DNA of 64,000 nt from Parendozoicomonas haliclonae (GCF_900174585.1 NZ_FWPT01000004.1:434001-498000); one strand, 5' to 3'. Counted from the first letter of the stretch, positions 40,702 through 50,371 are shown. Numbers and translations are program-made. The notes: generated by a model from the sequence alone, not told the origin.

Positions 40702-42531
40702 ATGTGTGGAATTGTTGGTGCAGTAGCACAAAGGGATGTGGCTCCTATTCTGATTGAAGGCCTGAAGCGTCTGGAATACCGCGGTTATGATTCCGCGGGT
40801 CTGGCCGTGATCGACAAAGAAGGTGTAATGGGCCGTCTGCGTCGTATGGGTAAGGTTCGTGAGCTGGAAGATGCTCTGCAAGTTGAACCTGTTCAGGGTG
40901 GCACCGGTATTGCTCACACTCGCTGGGCTACCCATGGTGAGCCTTCCGAACGTAATGCTCACCCCCATGTATCCGGTGATATTGCTGTGGTTCACAACGG
41001 CATCATCGAAAATCACGAAGTGCTACGCGAGCAGCTGAAAGGTCTGGGCTATGTGTTTGTGTCTGATACCGACACAGAGGTTATTGCTCACCTGATTCAC
41101 CACGAGCGCAAGAGTGCCGCTTCTTTGCTGGAAGCGCTGCAGAAGACTGTTGCTCAGCTGGAAGGTGCCTACGGTACTGTCATCGTTGACCGTCGCGAGC
41201 CGGATCATCTGGTTGTTGCCCGCTCCGGCAGCCCATTGGTTGTAGGCCATGGCATCGGCGAGAACTATGTCGCTTCTGACCAACTGGCACTGCTGCCAGT
41301 GACTCATCGTTTCCAGTATCTGGAAGAGGGCGATGTTGCAGAAGTCACCCGCGAATCTGTGGATATCTACGACCTGCACGGCAACCCGGTTGAGCGTGAA
41401 TTGCTGGATAGCGATCTGGACCACGAAGCGACTGAAAAAGGTCCTTACCGCCACTTTATGCTCAAGGAAATCTTCGAGCAGCCGGATGCTATCAACAGCA
41501 CTCTGGAAGGCCGTCTTACTGACAACCATGTTGCCATTGAATCTTTCGGCCACAACGCCCGCGAGATTTTCAGCAAGGTTAAGGCTATTCAGCTGATTGC
41601 CTGTGGCACCAGCTACAACGCCGGTATGGTTGCCCGTAACTGGTTTGAAGATATGGGCATCCCATGTCGTGTAGAGATTGCGTCCGAGTTCCGTTACCGC
41701 AAAGCGTTTGTACCGGAAAACTGCCTGTTGGTGACCATCTCCCAGTCTGGCGAAACCGCTGACACTCTGGCAGCTCTGCGTCTGGCTAAAGAGCAGGGCT
41801 TTATGAGCAGCCTGACTGTATGCAACGTTCCTGGTTCTTCCATGGTGCGTGAATCCGATATGGCGTTTATGACCCGTGCCGGTGCAGAGATAGGTGTAGC
41901 TTCCACCAAGGCTTTCACTACTCAGCTGACCGCTCTGGCTATGCTGGTAACTGCGATTGCTCGCTGCAATAACAAGATGACAGAGAAGGAAGAAACCCAG
42001 ATCGTTTCTGAGCTGCGTTCTCTGCCACACCTGATCAAAGATGTGCTGCAGCAGAAGGATGCCATCACTGAGTTGGCGGAAGACTTCTCTGACAAGCATC
42101 ACAGCCTGTTCCTGGGCCGCGGTACTATGTACCCGATTGCTATGGAAGGTGCTCTGAAGCTGAAGGAAATCTCCTACATTCACGCGGAAGCCTATGCTGC
42201 CGGTGAGCTGAAGCACGGTCCTCTGGCTCTGATCGATAGCGAAATGCCGGTTGTCGTTGTTGCTCCTAACAACGAACTGCTGGAGAAGCTGAAGTCCAAT
42301 ATGGAAGAAGTCCGTGCCCGTGGTGGTCAGCTGTATGTGTTTGCTGATCCACGCGCCCGTCTGTCTGCCGGCGAAGGTGTGAAGGTGATCAACCTAGCGG
42401 AAGTCAGCGATATGATGGCACCAATTGTTTACACCGTTCCGCTGCAGCTGCTGTCGTACGACGTTGCTCTGATTAAAGGCACCGACGTAGACCAGCCTCG
42501 CAATCTGGCTAAGAGTGTGACCGTGGAATAA
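40702..42531 (+). CDS. glmS: Glutamine-fructose-6-phosphate aminotransferase (isomerizing)
   Basis: First step of amino-sugar synthesis: fructose-6-P plus glutamine to glucosamine-6-P. The 609-residue protein has the N-terminal Ntn glutaminase domain with catalytic Cys after Met (MCGIVGAVA) and two SIS domains ([17 protein letters not shown]), and ends KSVTVE. The 3' end corresponds to the attTn7 target region used by Tn7-like elements in other bacteria. The next genes are an anti-phage operon on the opposite strand. Confidence 0.98.
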   Translation: MCGIVGAVAQRDVAPILIEGLKRLEYRGYDSAGLAVIDKEGVMGRLRRMGKVRELEDALQVEPVQGGTGIAHTRWATHGEPSERNAHPHVSGDIAVVHNGIIENHEVLREQLKGLGYVFVSDTDTEVIAHLIHHERKSAASLLEALQKTVAQLEGAYGTVIVDRREPDHLVVARSGSPLVVGHGIGENYVASDQLALLPVTHRFQYLEEGDVAEVTRESVDIYDLHGNPVERELLDSDLDHEATEKGPYRHFMLKEIFEQPDAINSTLEGRLTDNHVAIESFGHNAREIFSKVKAIQLIACGTSYNAGMVARNWFEDMGIPCRVEIASEFRYRKAFVPENCLLVTISQSGETADTLAALRLAKEQGFMSSLTVCNVPGSSMVRESDMAFMTRAGAEIGVASTKAFTTQLTALAMLVTAIARCNNKMTEKEETQIVSELRSLPHLIKDVLQQKDAITELAEDFSDKHHSLFLGRGTMYPIAMEGALKLKEISYIHAEAYAAGELKHGPLALIDSEMPVVVVAPNNELLEKLKSNMEEVRARGGQLYVFADPRARLSAGEGVKVINLAEVSDMMAPIVYTVPLQLLSYDVALIKGTDVDQPRNLAKSVTVE

Positions 42532-42565
42532 TTCCACGATCTTGCTTAAAAATAATGTCCATAAG

Positions 42566-42640
42566 AGACTGGTCTTTGAGCCAGTCTTTGGACTTGCATG
42601 ATCTGTTTTAGTAGTTATTCCTGCATTTTTTAATGCAGGA
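42566..42640. terminator. Two hairpins between glmS and the CBASS operon
   Basis: AGACTGG/CCAGTCT (42566-42587) and TCCTGCATT/AATGCAGGA (42619-42640) lie between the convergent genes. Neither has a perfect T-run, so terminator function is moderate at best. Confidence 0.45.
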
Positions 42641-42708
42641 TGATGCAATCAAAGTAGTGCTTCCCTTCAAACAGGTTTGGGCTTTGGCTTTAGTGAATCA
42701 ATAATTGC

Positions 42709-43809
42709 TTAGGGCATCATATCTTTAGATGTTTCGGTCTCGGTGGTTTCTGAGCTTTGGCACCAAGGCTCTATACCAGACCGGGACAATTCAAGAGACC
42801 AGTCATAACTATTTTTTTCTGGATTGAAGTTATGAATTATCCAGTTTTTATGAGTGCCTTCCTGGAACCTTCTACCCAGCTCAATAGCAAGCGTTGATTG
42901 TACCGAAAGGAATAAATGAATCCTCTTGCAGCCAGACAAGGCTGACATTTGATCAATCAACTTACTTACTTCACCGCTTAAGCGGGCAAGGTTTTCCTGA
43001 TTCTTGATCAGGTTTCTGCCGTGATCAGTGTTAGGAGACAGAATGGTGGTGTGGCCTTGCAGTATTACCGGTAGCTGCTCTGCAGTAATGCGGGTGGTAA
43101 ATCCAATGGCCAGACCAATGTCACCATGTTCGCTAACCTGAGTGACTGGATTAGTTTCCGAGAACGAAACATCTTCGTCAGAATCATTTAGTAACGACCA
43201 GCGGCCATCTTTGTAGAAGCGATCAAAGTACACCACCTCACTGGAAATATTGCGAAGAAAAGCGCCATAGGCAACCAGAAAAGGGATTCTGGCCAAACCA
43301 CCTATGTATAAACGCTGGCCTTTATCATGAAGGATGAAACGCTTAAAAATGTCTGTTTCCAGTTCTGCGTTGTATCGTCTGACTTGTTGGCCAATGTCTT
43401 CCTTATACCCCTGTGGCATACCAAGAGTAACTGCTTCGCGAAAGAACTCTTTTTCTGTAGGATCGAGTATCTCATCAGGAAAATCATTAGATGTGCCTTG
43501 CAATGAAGAGATGAAAACCTTAGCTGTATGCCGTGTTTTCATATTCCACTCGGAATAAATCAACAGTGCACCAACAACGGCCAAGCCAATACTAACAAAC
43601 ACTGAGTAGAGAGAAGCCTGCTGAGCCGTCAGTTCCAGTGAATCAATAAAGTAGCCACTGGGGAAGTTGACCTTAAAGATACCAAGAGAAAAAGTAGTAC
43701 CGGCCAGAGCTAGTGTACAGAGTTTTGCTCCCCATAAAGTTCGGGGATATGAGGTTCGTCTGAATCTGAGGAAGGTTAAGAACATCCATTTTATTATGGT
43801 CCACCTCAT
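42709..43809 (-). CDS. cap14: 2TM-SAVED CBASS effector (Cap14-like)
   Basis: 366-residue protein with two membrane segments (about 27-46 and 66-86) and a C-terminal SAVED domain, the sensor for cyclic oligonucleotides in CBASS. The domain is recognisable by GDIGLAIGFTTRITAEQLP and the final HLFLSVQSTLAIELGRRF and WIIHNF segments. By analogy with TM-SAVED effectors, binding of the signal made by the CD-NTase should trigger membrane disruption and abortive infection. Its ATG overlaps the stop of the preceding gene by 4 bases (ATGA), so translation is coupled. It is the last gene of the operon. Confidence 0.88.
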   Translation of the reverse strand: MRWTIIKWMFLTFLRFRRTSYPRTLWGAKLCTLALAGTTFSLGIFKVNFPSGYFIDSLELTAQQASLYSVFVSIGLAVVGALLIYSEWNMKTRHTAKVFISSLQGTSNDFPDEILDPTEKEFFREAVTLGMPQGYKEDIGQQVRRYNAELETDIFKRFILHDKGQRLYIGGLARIPFLVAYGAFLRNISSEVVYFDRFYKDGRWSLLNDSDEDVSFSETNPVTQVSEHGDIGLAIGFTTRITAEQLPVILQGHTTILSPNTDHGRNLIKNQENLARLSGEVSKLIDQMSALSGCKRIHLFLSVQSTLAIELGRRFQEGTHKNWIIHNFNPEKNSYDWSLELSRSGIEPWCQSSETTETETSKDMMP

Positions 43810-46031
43810 GCGTTGCTACAGGCCTCTGGGTTGGTCGGCTTTAACTCAATTATTTTGTCGTCCATGACGGTATAAACCGCTATCTTCAAACGCCCGACAA
43901 CTATGAAAAAAAGTTGCCTCTCATGGTTTTCTTTATTGTGTGTTTGCCAGTCAGTGATGTCCGGCATTGATGGTTCAGGGAAATCCTGTGGGTGGGTGTG
44001 CCATGTTCCCAGGTAACCCAGCATATGATCAGAGCCTTTAAAGGCAGCATCGACTTCCTGCTGATGAGCCTGTGCATCCAGCTTGAAATGTGCTCTATGC
44101 CTGGTATCAGTTTCTTTTGGTGTTGTCAGTTGATGAATACAGGTTTCACCACTGCTTTTATTAAAGCCGATCAGCAACCCTGCTGCTTCTGTCATATTAG
44201 GGGATATCTGTCTGTAGGAAGACAGCTGTCTCTCAATGGAAGATGGTATTCGTATTCGCATGGAGCCATGCTGATATTCATTACCATCAATCGAATTACA
44301 TGTATCACACAGAGGATGAAGCAAAGGATGTTTTTCAAGAGAGGCCTGGAAATTATTGGAGCGGGGCGTAAATTTAAGACCTTCACGCACTGCGTCTGCC
44401 CCATCACCTTTCCAGCTGACTTTGGTGGAAGATGTCACCTGCTTGTTTAAGAATCGAATGCCCAGATCTGCAGCCATAACAGCAGTTTGTGTAGAGCTGA
44501 CAGCCCCGTAAGGGATGAACATTTCTCCACAACCAGCATGGTTTTTAACAATGTCTTGATCCTCTGTCAGAAAATTGAGATTCGATGCTAGGCCACGGGC
44601 TCCTGTTTCTGGCTCAACATAAGCACAGCGAAGACAACCCGATTTATTGGGTACACTCAGTACTGCGTGCCCACCAACTCCATATCCCTCTAGCCAGGTG
44701 TAAATTGCTGGTGTCTTTATTCCAGATTCAGATATGTACTCGTGAAATAGCCTTTCATGGGTTGGATTACCCACAGCAACAATTATCAGGTCATAGAGCG
44801 ATAACAGTTCCTTTTTTCTAAGGGACAGCAAGGAATAAAGCTGACCCGTTGCCTTGACCCATGGGTATTTTTTCATGAGCTGCTTAGCTACAGATGTTGA
44901 CTTGAACTGGTAGATTGAAGACTGATCAAGGGTATGGCGGTAAGTGTTGGAAGGTGTGAATATATCAGTATCAGATATGTCTATTTCACCAACTCCTGCA
45001 GCTCCCAGCTTATGTGCTAATTCACTACCCACTGATCCACACCCAACCAGCAGAACATGTTTATCCGCCAGGGTACTTTCTGCTCCACTCCGTGGCATCA
45101 GTCGTTCTCTGTTATAAGAATCGACATGAAATAGGGATGCTTTCCACCCTGACATCTTTTCAAATGTATTGGGAAAAGGTTTTTTCTCATCTCTGAAAAG
45201 TCGAATGCCAAACCAGCTCTTACCCGACGGTGTAGGTAGGTTCAGTACCAGCCAAAACTCTTTGACCCTCGGGCCCCAAAGCTCTGTCTTGATTATCTTT
45301 TTTGTACTTTCACTAACTCTGGCGAGGGCGTCAGCTAGCCATAGTTTCAACTCTGATTCTGTCTGAGGAAAGCTTGTATCAACTTCTTCCAGAGGAATAA
45401 CAAAACAGAGGCAGTTGGCTCGCGGTGTTCTTTTTTCTTTACCGAAATATTCCGCTATTGCTGCACTCTCACCATTGCTTGGCAAGGCGACGAAAGATGC
45501 GGGAATGGAAAATTTAGATCTGCGAGAAAATGGTGAATATAACTCTAATTTCTGACAATCGTCGCCATTTGAAGAGCAAAATAGGTATTTGCTACCAGAA
45601 TCATACAAATACTCTGCGCTCTTTTGCCAGTTGGTCAGGAACTCACGCTTCAGCTCCATCTGGTTAAAATCCGGGTTCTCAAGCTGAGACTTCAGCAGCT
45701 TGATGTGACGACGAATTGATTCTTCAAAGGCCAACTCTGGTCGTTCAAAATTAACAGAAACTGAGTCCAGATGATTGACACAGATGTACCCATATTCATC
45801 ATAAAAACTGGAGGGTAATACATGTGCCAATGAGCCATAGGCTTTGTAGTTTTTCAGATAAAACTGTGGCAACTGAAACAGCTCATCTGTGCAGATATGA
45901 ATGATTGATACCAGCTTTTCTGCCGCTTCAAAAGTCACAGACAGTGCATCCTTGTCGTTGACCAGCGCAGGTTCTACATAAAACTCACTGCTTAAAAAAT
46001 GCTGAAAAATCGTTTCGTAATTGAGAGTCAC
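43806..46031 (-). CDS. CBASS E2-E1-JAB fusion (Cap2-Cap3-like)
   Basis: About 741 residues from a GTG at 46031 that follows AAGGAG and lies 1 base past the CD-NTase stop. Three ubiquitin-pathway-like domains are joined. The E2-like region has candidate Cys84 in GYICVNH. The ThiF/E1 adenylation domain has LLVGCGSVGSELA (327-339), candidate catalytic Cys501 in NHAGCGEM and two CxxC pairs (466/469 and 575/578) likely binding zinc. The JAB/JAMM peptidase has Glu615, His678, His680, Ser688 and Asp691, all present. In type II CBASS these are two proteins: Cap2 attaches the CD-NTase C-terminus to targets and Cap3 reverses it. Here they would be one polypeptide. The frame continues upstream, but that part overlaps the CD-NTase. 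Confidence 0.88.
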   Translation of the reverse strand: MTLNYETIFQHFLSSEFYVEPALVNDKDALSVTFEAAEKLVSIIHICTDELFQLPQFYLKNYKAYGSLAHVLPSSFYDEYGYICVNHLDSVSVNFERPELAFEESIRRHIKLLKSQLENPDFNQMELKREFLTNWQKSAEYLYDSGSKYLFCSSNGDDCQKLELYSPFSRRSKFSIPASFVALPSNGESAAIAEYFGKEKRTPRANCLCFVIPLEEVDTSFPQTESELKLWLADALARVSESTKKIIKTELWGPRVKEFWLVLNLPTPSGKSWFGIRLFRDEKKPFPNTFEKMSGWKASLFHVDSYNRERLMPRSGAESTLADKHVLLVGCGSVGSELAHKLGAAGVGEIDISDTDIFTPSNTYRHTLDQSSIYQFKSTSVAKQLMKKYPWVKATGQLYSLLSLRKKELLSLYDLIIVAVGNPTHERLFHEYISESGIKTPAIYTWLEGYGVGGHAVLSVPNKSGCLRCAYVEPETGARGLASNLNFLTEDQDIVKNHAGCGEMFIPYGAVSSTQTAVMAADLGIRFLNKQVTSSTKVSWKGDGADAVREGLKFTPRSNNFQASLEKHPLLHPLCDTCNSIDGNEYQHGSMRIRIPSSIERQLSSYRQISPNMTEAAGLLIGFNKSSGETCIHQLTTPKETDTRHRAHFKLDAQAHQQEVDAAFKGSDHMLGYLGTWHTHPQDFPEPSMPDITDWQTHNKENHERQLFFIVVGRLKIAVYTVMDDKIIELKPTNPEACSNA

Positions 46032-46032
46032 A

Positions 46033-47127
46033 TCAGGCTCCTTGAGAGGTCCCTGATGCACCTGCGGATGCAAATAAAGCAGCTCCAGCAACAAGTGACG
46101 CGGCTTTCTTTTTCTCATCAGCTTCTGGAATGGCGAAATCATCACCAAAAATCATGTTCAGAATACTGCATTGCTTTATTTCGCAACTTTGATCGATAGC
46201 TTTCTGGAGTTCAGCCTGAAGTTTGGTCAGTTTGTTTTTAAGCTGCTCTCCCAAGTTTAGGTCGCTGCCTGGTTCTGATTCACCACCAGACACTTTGTGT
46301 TGGAAAATATCTCGATGAGGCTTTTTAGGTAGCTCAGTGAATACTCGATAATTTTCGCTGAATAGAGGGGCTCGAATGTAGCTATCATCTAGAATGCCAT
46401 CGACAGCCTCCTTCAGAGCAACTAAGTCATCCTTTATCTCACTAGAGAACCATCCGGGCTTGTACTGCTCCTTCAGCATAACTGTGAGGCCAATTGAGAA
46501 CAGCTTTTTTCCAGTTTCTTCGTTGAAGTTAAAGTCTCTCCAACGCTTCATGTACCGGACTAAGCGTTTGTATTGTTTGCCTTTCTCAAGTGGTCCAGCA
46601 CCATACCGTTCTACATCTCTAATCCAGCCTATGAGCCCTCTAGGATCAGAAGGAGACCACTCCTTATTATTCTGGTCTGAGCCAGCTTTACCGACAGCAA
46701 GGTGGTAAGCATTATTGCCAAAGATGTCCTCGCCCTTTTTGTAAACGGTATAATCGATATGCAAATCGATACTCTGGTAGTCAGCGGTGATGCAGGGCTT
46801 TTTTATCTTTGGGTTTTTGAAGTTCCGGTCTTCAAGCACTTTTAATACAACTTGCTTTGGCTCTACAGGGTCTTCAGGAGCCTTACTGGCATCAATGACA
46901 AGTGCACGATCAATGTCGTAGTCACTTTTAAGGCTGCTGATCGCTGTATCGACAGCAAAGGAGCCTTGTAAGAAAGTTTCGATGACTGGGTAGCCCGCTT
47001 CCTTGAATGCTGTTTTTATCTCATCAAGGATACTCTCATCCTTGGCCTTTGCTTTTTTATACCCAGATGATCGTCTGCTGAGGTAAATATTTTCATCGAA
47101 CTGGTTAAAGTGTTTTTGTATTGCCAT
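46033..47127 (-). CDS. CBASS CD-NTase (cGAS/DncV-like nucleotidyltransferase)
   Basis: 364-residue nucleotidyltransferase that should make a cyclic di- or trinucleotide on phage infection. The active-site motif is GS (55-56) followed by DYDID (Asp71, Asp73). The third acidic residue lies in SIDLHIDY (121-125). The protein ends in a small-residue tail, ASGTSQGA. Such tails are the donor end that Cap2 enzymes join to other molecules in type II CBASS, which fits the fused E1-E2 partner downstream. It is the first gene of the operon, preceded by AAGGGAAC. The family clade (CdnA-H) cannot be set by eye. Confidence 0.9.
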   Translation of the reverse strand: MAIQKHFNQFDENIYLSRRSSGYKKAKAKDESILDEIKTAFKEAGYPVIETFLQGSFAVDTAISSLKSDYDIDRALVIDASKAPEDPVEPKQVVLKVLEDRNFKNPKIKKPCITADYQSIDLHIDYTVYKKGEDIFGNNAYHLAVGKAGSDQNNKEWSPSDPRGLIGWIRDVERYGAGPLEKGKQYKRLVRYMKRWRDFNFNEETGKKLFSIGLTVMLKEQYKPGWFSSEIKDDLVALKEAVDGILDDSYIRAPLFSENYRVFTELPKKPHRDIFQHKVSGGESEPGSDLNLGEQLKNKLTKLQAELQKAIDQSCEIKQCSILNMIFGDDFAIPEADEKKKAASLVAGAALFASAGASGTSQGA

Positions 47128-47359
47128 GTTCCCTTAGCCTCACTGTCAGCCCTCTCATCATTAATTGGGACGCTTAGGGGGGATTTCAATATTAATTTTT
47201 AAAAGATAAAAAAGTGTCGTTTTGTGTGTTGCCAAGCTCTTTCCCCTATGCGTATTAAGTTTCCTGATATAAAACACAAATATTAAACGACCAATTTATT
47301 CTAGTGCGGGTAGACTCTGCAGAAGCTGTTAGATACTCGACCACTATTCCACCTAATTG
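47128..47359. other. Intergenic region upstream of the CBASS operon
   Basis: About 230 bp, A+T-rich near 47185-47215, expected to hold the operon promoter. I see no gene in it. Confidence 0.45.
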
Positions 47360-47415
47360 CTCTCCAACAAAAACGCCCGTCATGAATAACCATGACAGGC
47401 GTTTTTGTTGGAGAG
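47360..47415 (-). terminator. Long terminator-like hairpin
   Basis: 25-bp stem with one mismatch (arms 47360-47384 and 47391-47415, core CAACAAAAACGCC) and a 6-base loop, 11 bases past the stop of the 47427-48458 gene. T-runs occur in the arms. Confidence 0.8.
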
Positions 47416-47426
47416 CCTATTAAGCC

Positions 47427-48458
47427 TTAGGCGATTTCTTCCGGGCCTATCCACTGAAAATGTTGGTTGGCTTTTCTGCCTAACAGTCCCTTTTCCTGAA
47501 ACTCATCGAAGATCATATTCACTTCATTCAGGTGCAGGCGGAAGCGTCTTGAGACCGCTTTCTTGCTGCAGGTTAACTCACCGGAAGCCAAAGCTCTGGC
47601 TATCTCCTGATGAAGGCTTGGTTTCTCTGGTTCCGATGGTTCCTGAATTTCAGGCTCTTCATCCTTCAGAGGTAAAGCTGCTGTGTAAGTGGTGATATCT
47701 TCAGGTATCGCATCAATGGTGACAGTTCGGCTGTCGCGCCAAAAGTTGCGAAAGCGCAGCTCTTCTCCAATCACACCAACAAAGAAGGCCGCGAAGAAGT
47801 CCAGCAAAATAGACAGGAAGACGACTAATCCTAACTGTGCCTCATCGGTTTTGATTCCCAACATTTTTGCCAGGGAATCTATCAAGCCAACAATAGATCC
47901 CTGAGCAACCGGTGGCAGACTGTCACGCTCTGCTGCGAGCCGCATTTGTTCTTCCCGCAGACGCTTGTTGTCGGCTTGAATACGGGTGACACCATTGGCG
48001 ATGTATTCCATCTCAATGTATTTTTCAGCCGCCAGATTATTTAAGGCAATCTGGTCGTCAATAGCCTTTATTTGACGGTTAAAAGCGTTGATTTTTGCCT
48101 GTTCAATTGCAATCTGTTCGTGGGTGGCATTGGTTGCACTGTTGATGCCGCCAATGCTGCCGCCGATAGAAATCACTGCCAGCACCAGATAAAAAATCAG
48201 GGATGCGAAAGCTCCTGAGTAATTACTGTGAGCCCGTCGTTCACCGAATTCATACCAGGCATAAAACTTTCCGGCTTCAAAGATGACAGCCAGCGAGCCG
48301 AACAGCCACTTCATGGTCAGGTTGTCATCGATGGAGAGAAACAACAGCAGAGAGAAAATTGTGGATGCCAGAATAGAGGCACCGGCCAGGGCATAAACGG
48401 TGACCATGGCGAAGGAACCTTTCGGGTATCTTCTTCCGATGGTGTCTTGATAAAGCAT
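47427..48458 (-). CDS. Membrane protein with coiled coil and C-terminal winged-helix-like domain
   Basis: 343-residue protein I do not recognise as a named family. Two or three hydrophobic helices at the N-terminus (about 16-100) are followed by an Ala/Gln/Glu-rich coiled coil (about 108-180) with IQADNKRLREEQMRLAAERD. A further membrane segment is LGLVVFLSILLDFFAAFFVGVIG. After a Glu/Pro-rich linker the last 60 residues (LHQEIARALASGELTCSKKAVSRRFRLHLNEVNMIFDEFQ) look like a winged helix, similar in style to the FtsK gamma domain. The layout recalls plasmid-type membrane anchors with cytosolic DNA-binding ends. It is separated from the CBASS operon by a strong terminator, so membership of the defence system is unlikely but not excluded. 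Confidence 0.75.
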   Translation of the reverse strand: MLYQDTIGRRYPKGSFAMVTVYALAGASILASTIFSLLLFLSIDDNLTMKWLFGSLAVIFEAGKFYAWYEFGERRAHSNYSGAFASLIFYLVLAVISIGGSIGGINSATNATHEQIAIEQAKINAFNRQIKAIDDQIALNNLAAEKYIEMEYIANGVTRIQADNKRLREEQMRLAAERDSLPPVAQGSIVGLIDSLAKMLGIKTDEAQLGLVVFLSILLDFFAAFFVGVIGEELRFRNFWRDSRTVTIDAIPEDITTYTAALPLKDEEPEIQEPSEPEKPSLHQEIARALASGELTCSKKAVSRRFRLHLNEVNMIFDEFQEKGLLGRKANQHFQWIGPEEIA

Positions 48459-48608
48459 AAAGGACTAAAGACTCGGGCAGGTTCATCCTGAACCAGGATG
48501 GGGGCAAAATAAAAAGGTGCGCAGGATACTCGAAAGATGTCTTCCAACATATAAGGGATGTGGCTTGACCTTCCCCTTGTGGGAAGGTTTATCTTCTAGG
48601 AAATAGAA

Positions 48609-49079
48609 ATGAATAACCGACAGGGAACAGAAACTATGACAGCAAAGACCCGTCTGGCCGGCTTGATGATGACGCTCTCTTTTTCCAGTGCGACTCTTGC
48701 TCAGGATCTTCCTGTGGTGGAGGTCTTTAAATCAGCCAGCTGTGGTTGCTGTGGTAAGTGGGTTGATCATCTGAAAGAGAATGGTTTTGAGGTAGTCGCT
48801 AAAAATGTGGATAACGTAAATATCTACAAGCAGCAGGCCAAATTGCCTTACGGATTAGGTTCCTGTCATACCGCATTTGTTAATGGATACGCATTGGAAG
48901 GCCATGTTCCAGCCAGCGATGTTCTTAAACTGTTAGCGGAAAAGCCAGCTATCAAAGGTCTGACAGTACCGGGCATGCCGATTGGTTCTCCGGGCATGGA
49001 GATGGGTGACCGTAAAGATGCCTTCCAAACACTCGCTTATACCGAGCAAGGCAAAGTGACTGTATTTACCTCTCACTGA
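48609..49079 (+). CDS. DUF411 family exported metal-binding protein
   Basis: 156-residue protein with a signal peptide (ending ATLAQ) and the DUF411 pattern. The pattern comprises SASCGCCGKWVDHL, the second Cys site GLGSCHTAFVNGYALEGHVPA and the Met/Gly/Pro-rich end VPGMPIGSPGMEMG. Such proteins are associated with copper handling in the periplasm (CopG-like). Cys and Met clusters here fit copper or silver binding. It is a single gene, divergent from the 47427-48458 gene and convergent with the BenE-type gene. Confidence 0.88.
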   Translation: MNNRQGTETMTAKTRLAGLMMTLSFSSATLAQDLPVVEVFKSASCGCCGKWVDHLKENGFEVVAKNVDNVNIYKQQAKLPYGLGSCHTAFVNGYALEGHVPASDVLKLLAEKPAIKGLTVPGMPIGSPGMEMGDRKDAFQTLAYTEQGKVTVFTSH

Positions 49080-49089
49080 AAATAAAAAA

Positions 49090-49112
49090 GGCCATGCTGA
49101 ACCAGCATGGCC
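49090..49112 (-). terminator. Terminator between DUF411 and BenE-type genes
   Basis: Perfect 10-bp stem GGCCATGCTG / CAGCATGGCC with loop AAC. On the minus strand it is followed by TTTTTT, so it suits the BenE-type gene best, and it can also end the plus-strand transcript. Confidence 0.8.
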
Positions 49113-49165
49113 TCTCCCTCATAAAACCGTAAGTACTATTCCAACTCTATAGAATTCTCCTTGGA

Positions 49166-50371
49166 TTATTTGCTCAGTCTTTCCATAAACGCTTTGGTAT
49201 CAGTAGACAGTGCAATCACAACACCACCCACCAGAGACCAGAATGGCGCGGTAATACCCAGGAAGCTCACACCGCTCAGGGCGATGATGAATGCGAAGAA
49301 CGCAGCAATCTGGAAAGCTTTACCTGCCTGGAATGCAGCCTGCATGGAAGACAGCAGAACGTTCACCATGGCCAGACCGGCAATGGTCATGATCAGTGGA
49401 ACCGGAACCAGCTTCAGGAAGTTGATGGCGTAAGAAGAGAACCAACCGAAAGTCAGACAAATCACACCACAAACGAAAGCTGCTACATAACGCTTGTCTT
49501 TCTCTGGGCCAGCAGTGTCAGATGCGGAGATCGCAGTCATAGGGCCAGCGATGTTGGCGTTAGGACCACAGAACAGAGACGTCACCATACCGCCGATGCC
49601 GGACATAATGGTCATCTTGCGTACAGGTGGCTCATAACCTTCACCCATCAGTACACCTGTGGCCTGGGCGTTTTCTGCACCGATAACCAGGATAGCGATA
49701 GGGATGGAGATAGCGATGATGGCACCCAGATCGAACTCAGGCATAACCACGGTCAGACCTTTGTAGGTGGCATCGAAGGCATCCAGAGAGCTGTGTCCCA
49801 ATGCAAACGACAGCAACAGACCAACACCGAAGGCAGGAATGATCGGGGAAATCTTCTTGGTCATGCGGCCAGCAACAAAGTAACTCGCTACAGTCAGGCC
49901 AGCGATCAGAGGCAGGTTGGCTACGCCGGTGATAATACCGGTACCGAAACGCATCAGAGCACCAGCGATCATCGCCATGATAATCGGTTCTGGAATGAAC
50001 TTGATGATGCGGGTGATCAGACCGGACACGCCCAGAAGCAGCACCAGAATACCTGCAATGAAGTAGGCGCCTACAGCCTGTTCAATCGGGAACAGCTTCA
50101 GGGTTTCGGCCATCATAACGCCGACCGGGATAGACCATGCGCCGGCGATCGGCTGCTTGGTGGTGTAAGCCAGATAGACACCCAGAATACCTCCGAAGAA
50201 CCATACAGCAGTCAGCCAGCTGGAGATATAGGCTTCCGGCAAACCTGCTTCGGTACCGGAGTTAATGATGATGAAGGATGTTGCGACACATCCGAAAATT
50301 GCAGCAAGGATACCGGCAGAGATGTTCTCTGCGGTGAAGTCATCCCAGAGCCGTCTTTTGGCCATGGTCAT
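49166..50371 (-). CDS. BenE-family benzoate/H+ symporter-like transporter
   Basis: About 401 residues from the ATG at 50371 with 11-12 predicted membrane helices. Family-like segments are SGLITRIIKFIPEPIIMAMIAGALMRFG and FCGPNANIAGPMTAISASDTAGPEKDKRY, typical of BenE. BenE proteins import benzoate, but homologues with other aromatic or organic acid substrates exist. It lies after the FAD-dependent oxidoreductase gene on the same strand (127-base gap), so transport and oxidation of one substrate may be linked. The start is not certain, because no strong ribosome binding site precedes it. Confidence 0.85.
   Translation of the reverse strand: MTMAKRRLWDDFTAENISAGILAAIFGCVATSFIIINSGTEAGLPEAYISSWLTAVWFFGGILGVYLAYTTKQPIAGAWSIPVGVMMAETLKLFPIEQAVGAYFIAGILVLLLGVSGLITRIIKFIPEPIIMAMIAGALMRFGTGIITGVANLPLIAGLTVASYFVAGRMTKKISPIIPAFGVGLLLSFALGHSSLDAFDATYKGLTVVMPEFDLGAIIAISIPIAILVIGAENAQATGVLMGEGYEPPVRKMTIMSGIGGMVTSLFCGPNANIAGPMTAISASDTAGPEKDKRYVAAFVCGVICLTFGWFSSYAINFLKLVPVPLIMTIAGLAMVNVLLSSMQAAFQAGKAFQIAAFFAFIIALSGVSFLGITAPFWSLVGGVVIALSTDTKAFMERLSK

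Noticed and set aside
42532-42708. Tn7 transposon end after glmS
   Set aside because: No Tn7-like terminal repeat series or tns gene is visible; only the position suggests an insertion site.
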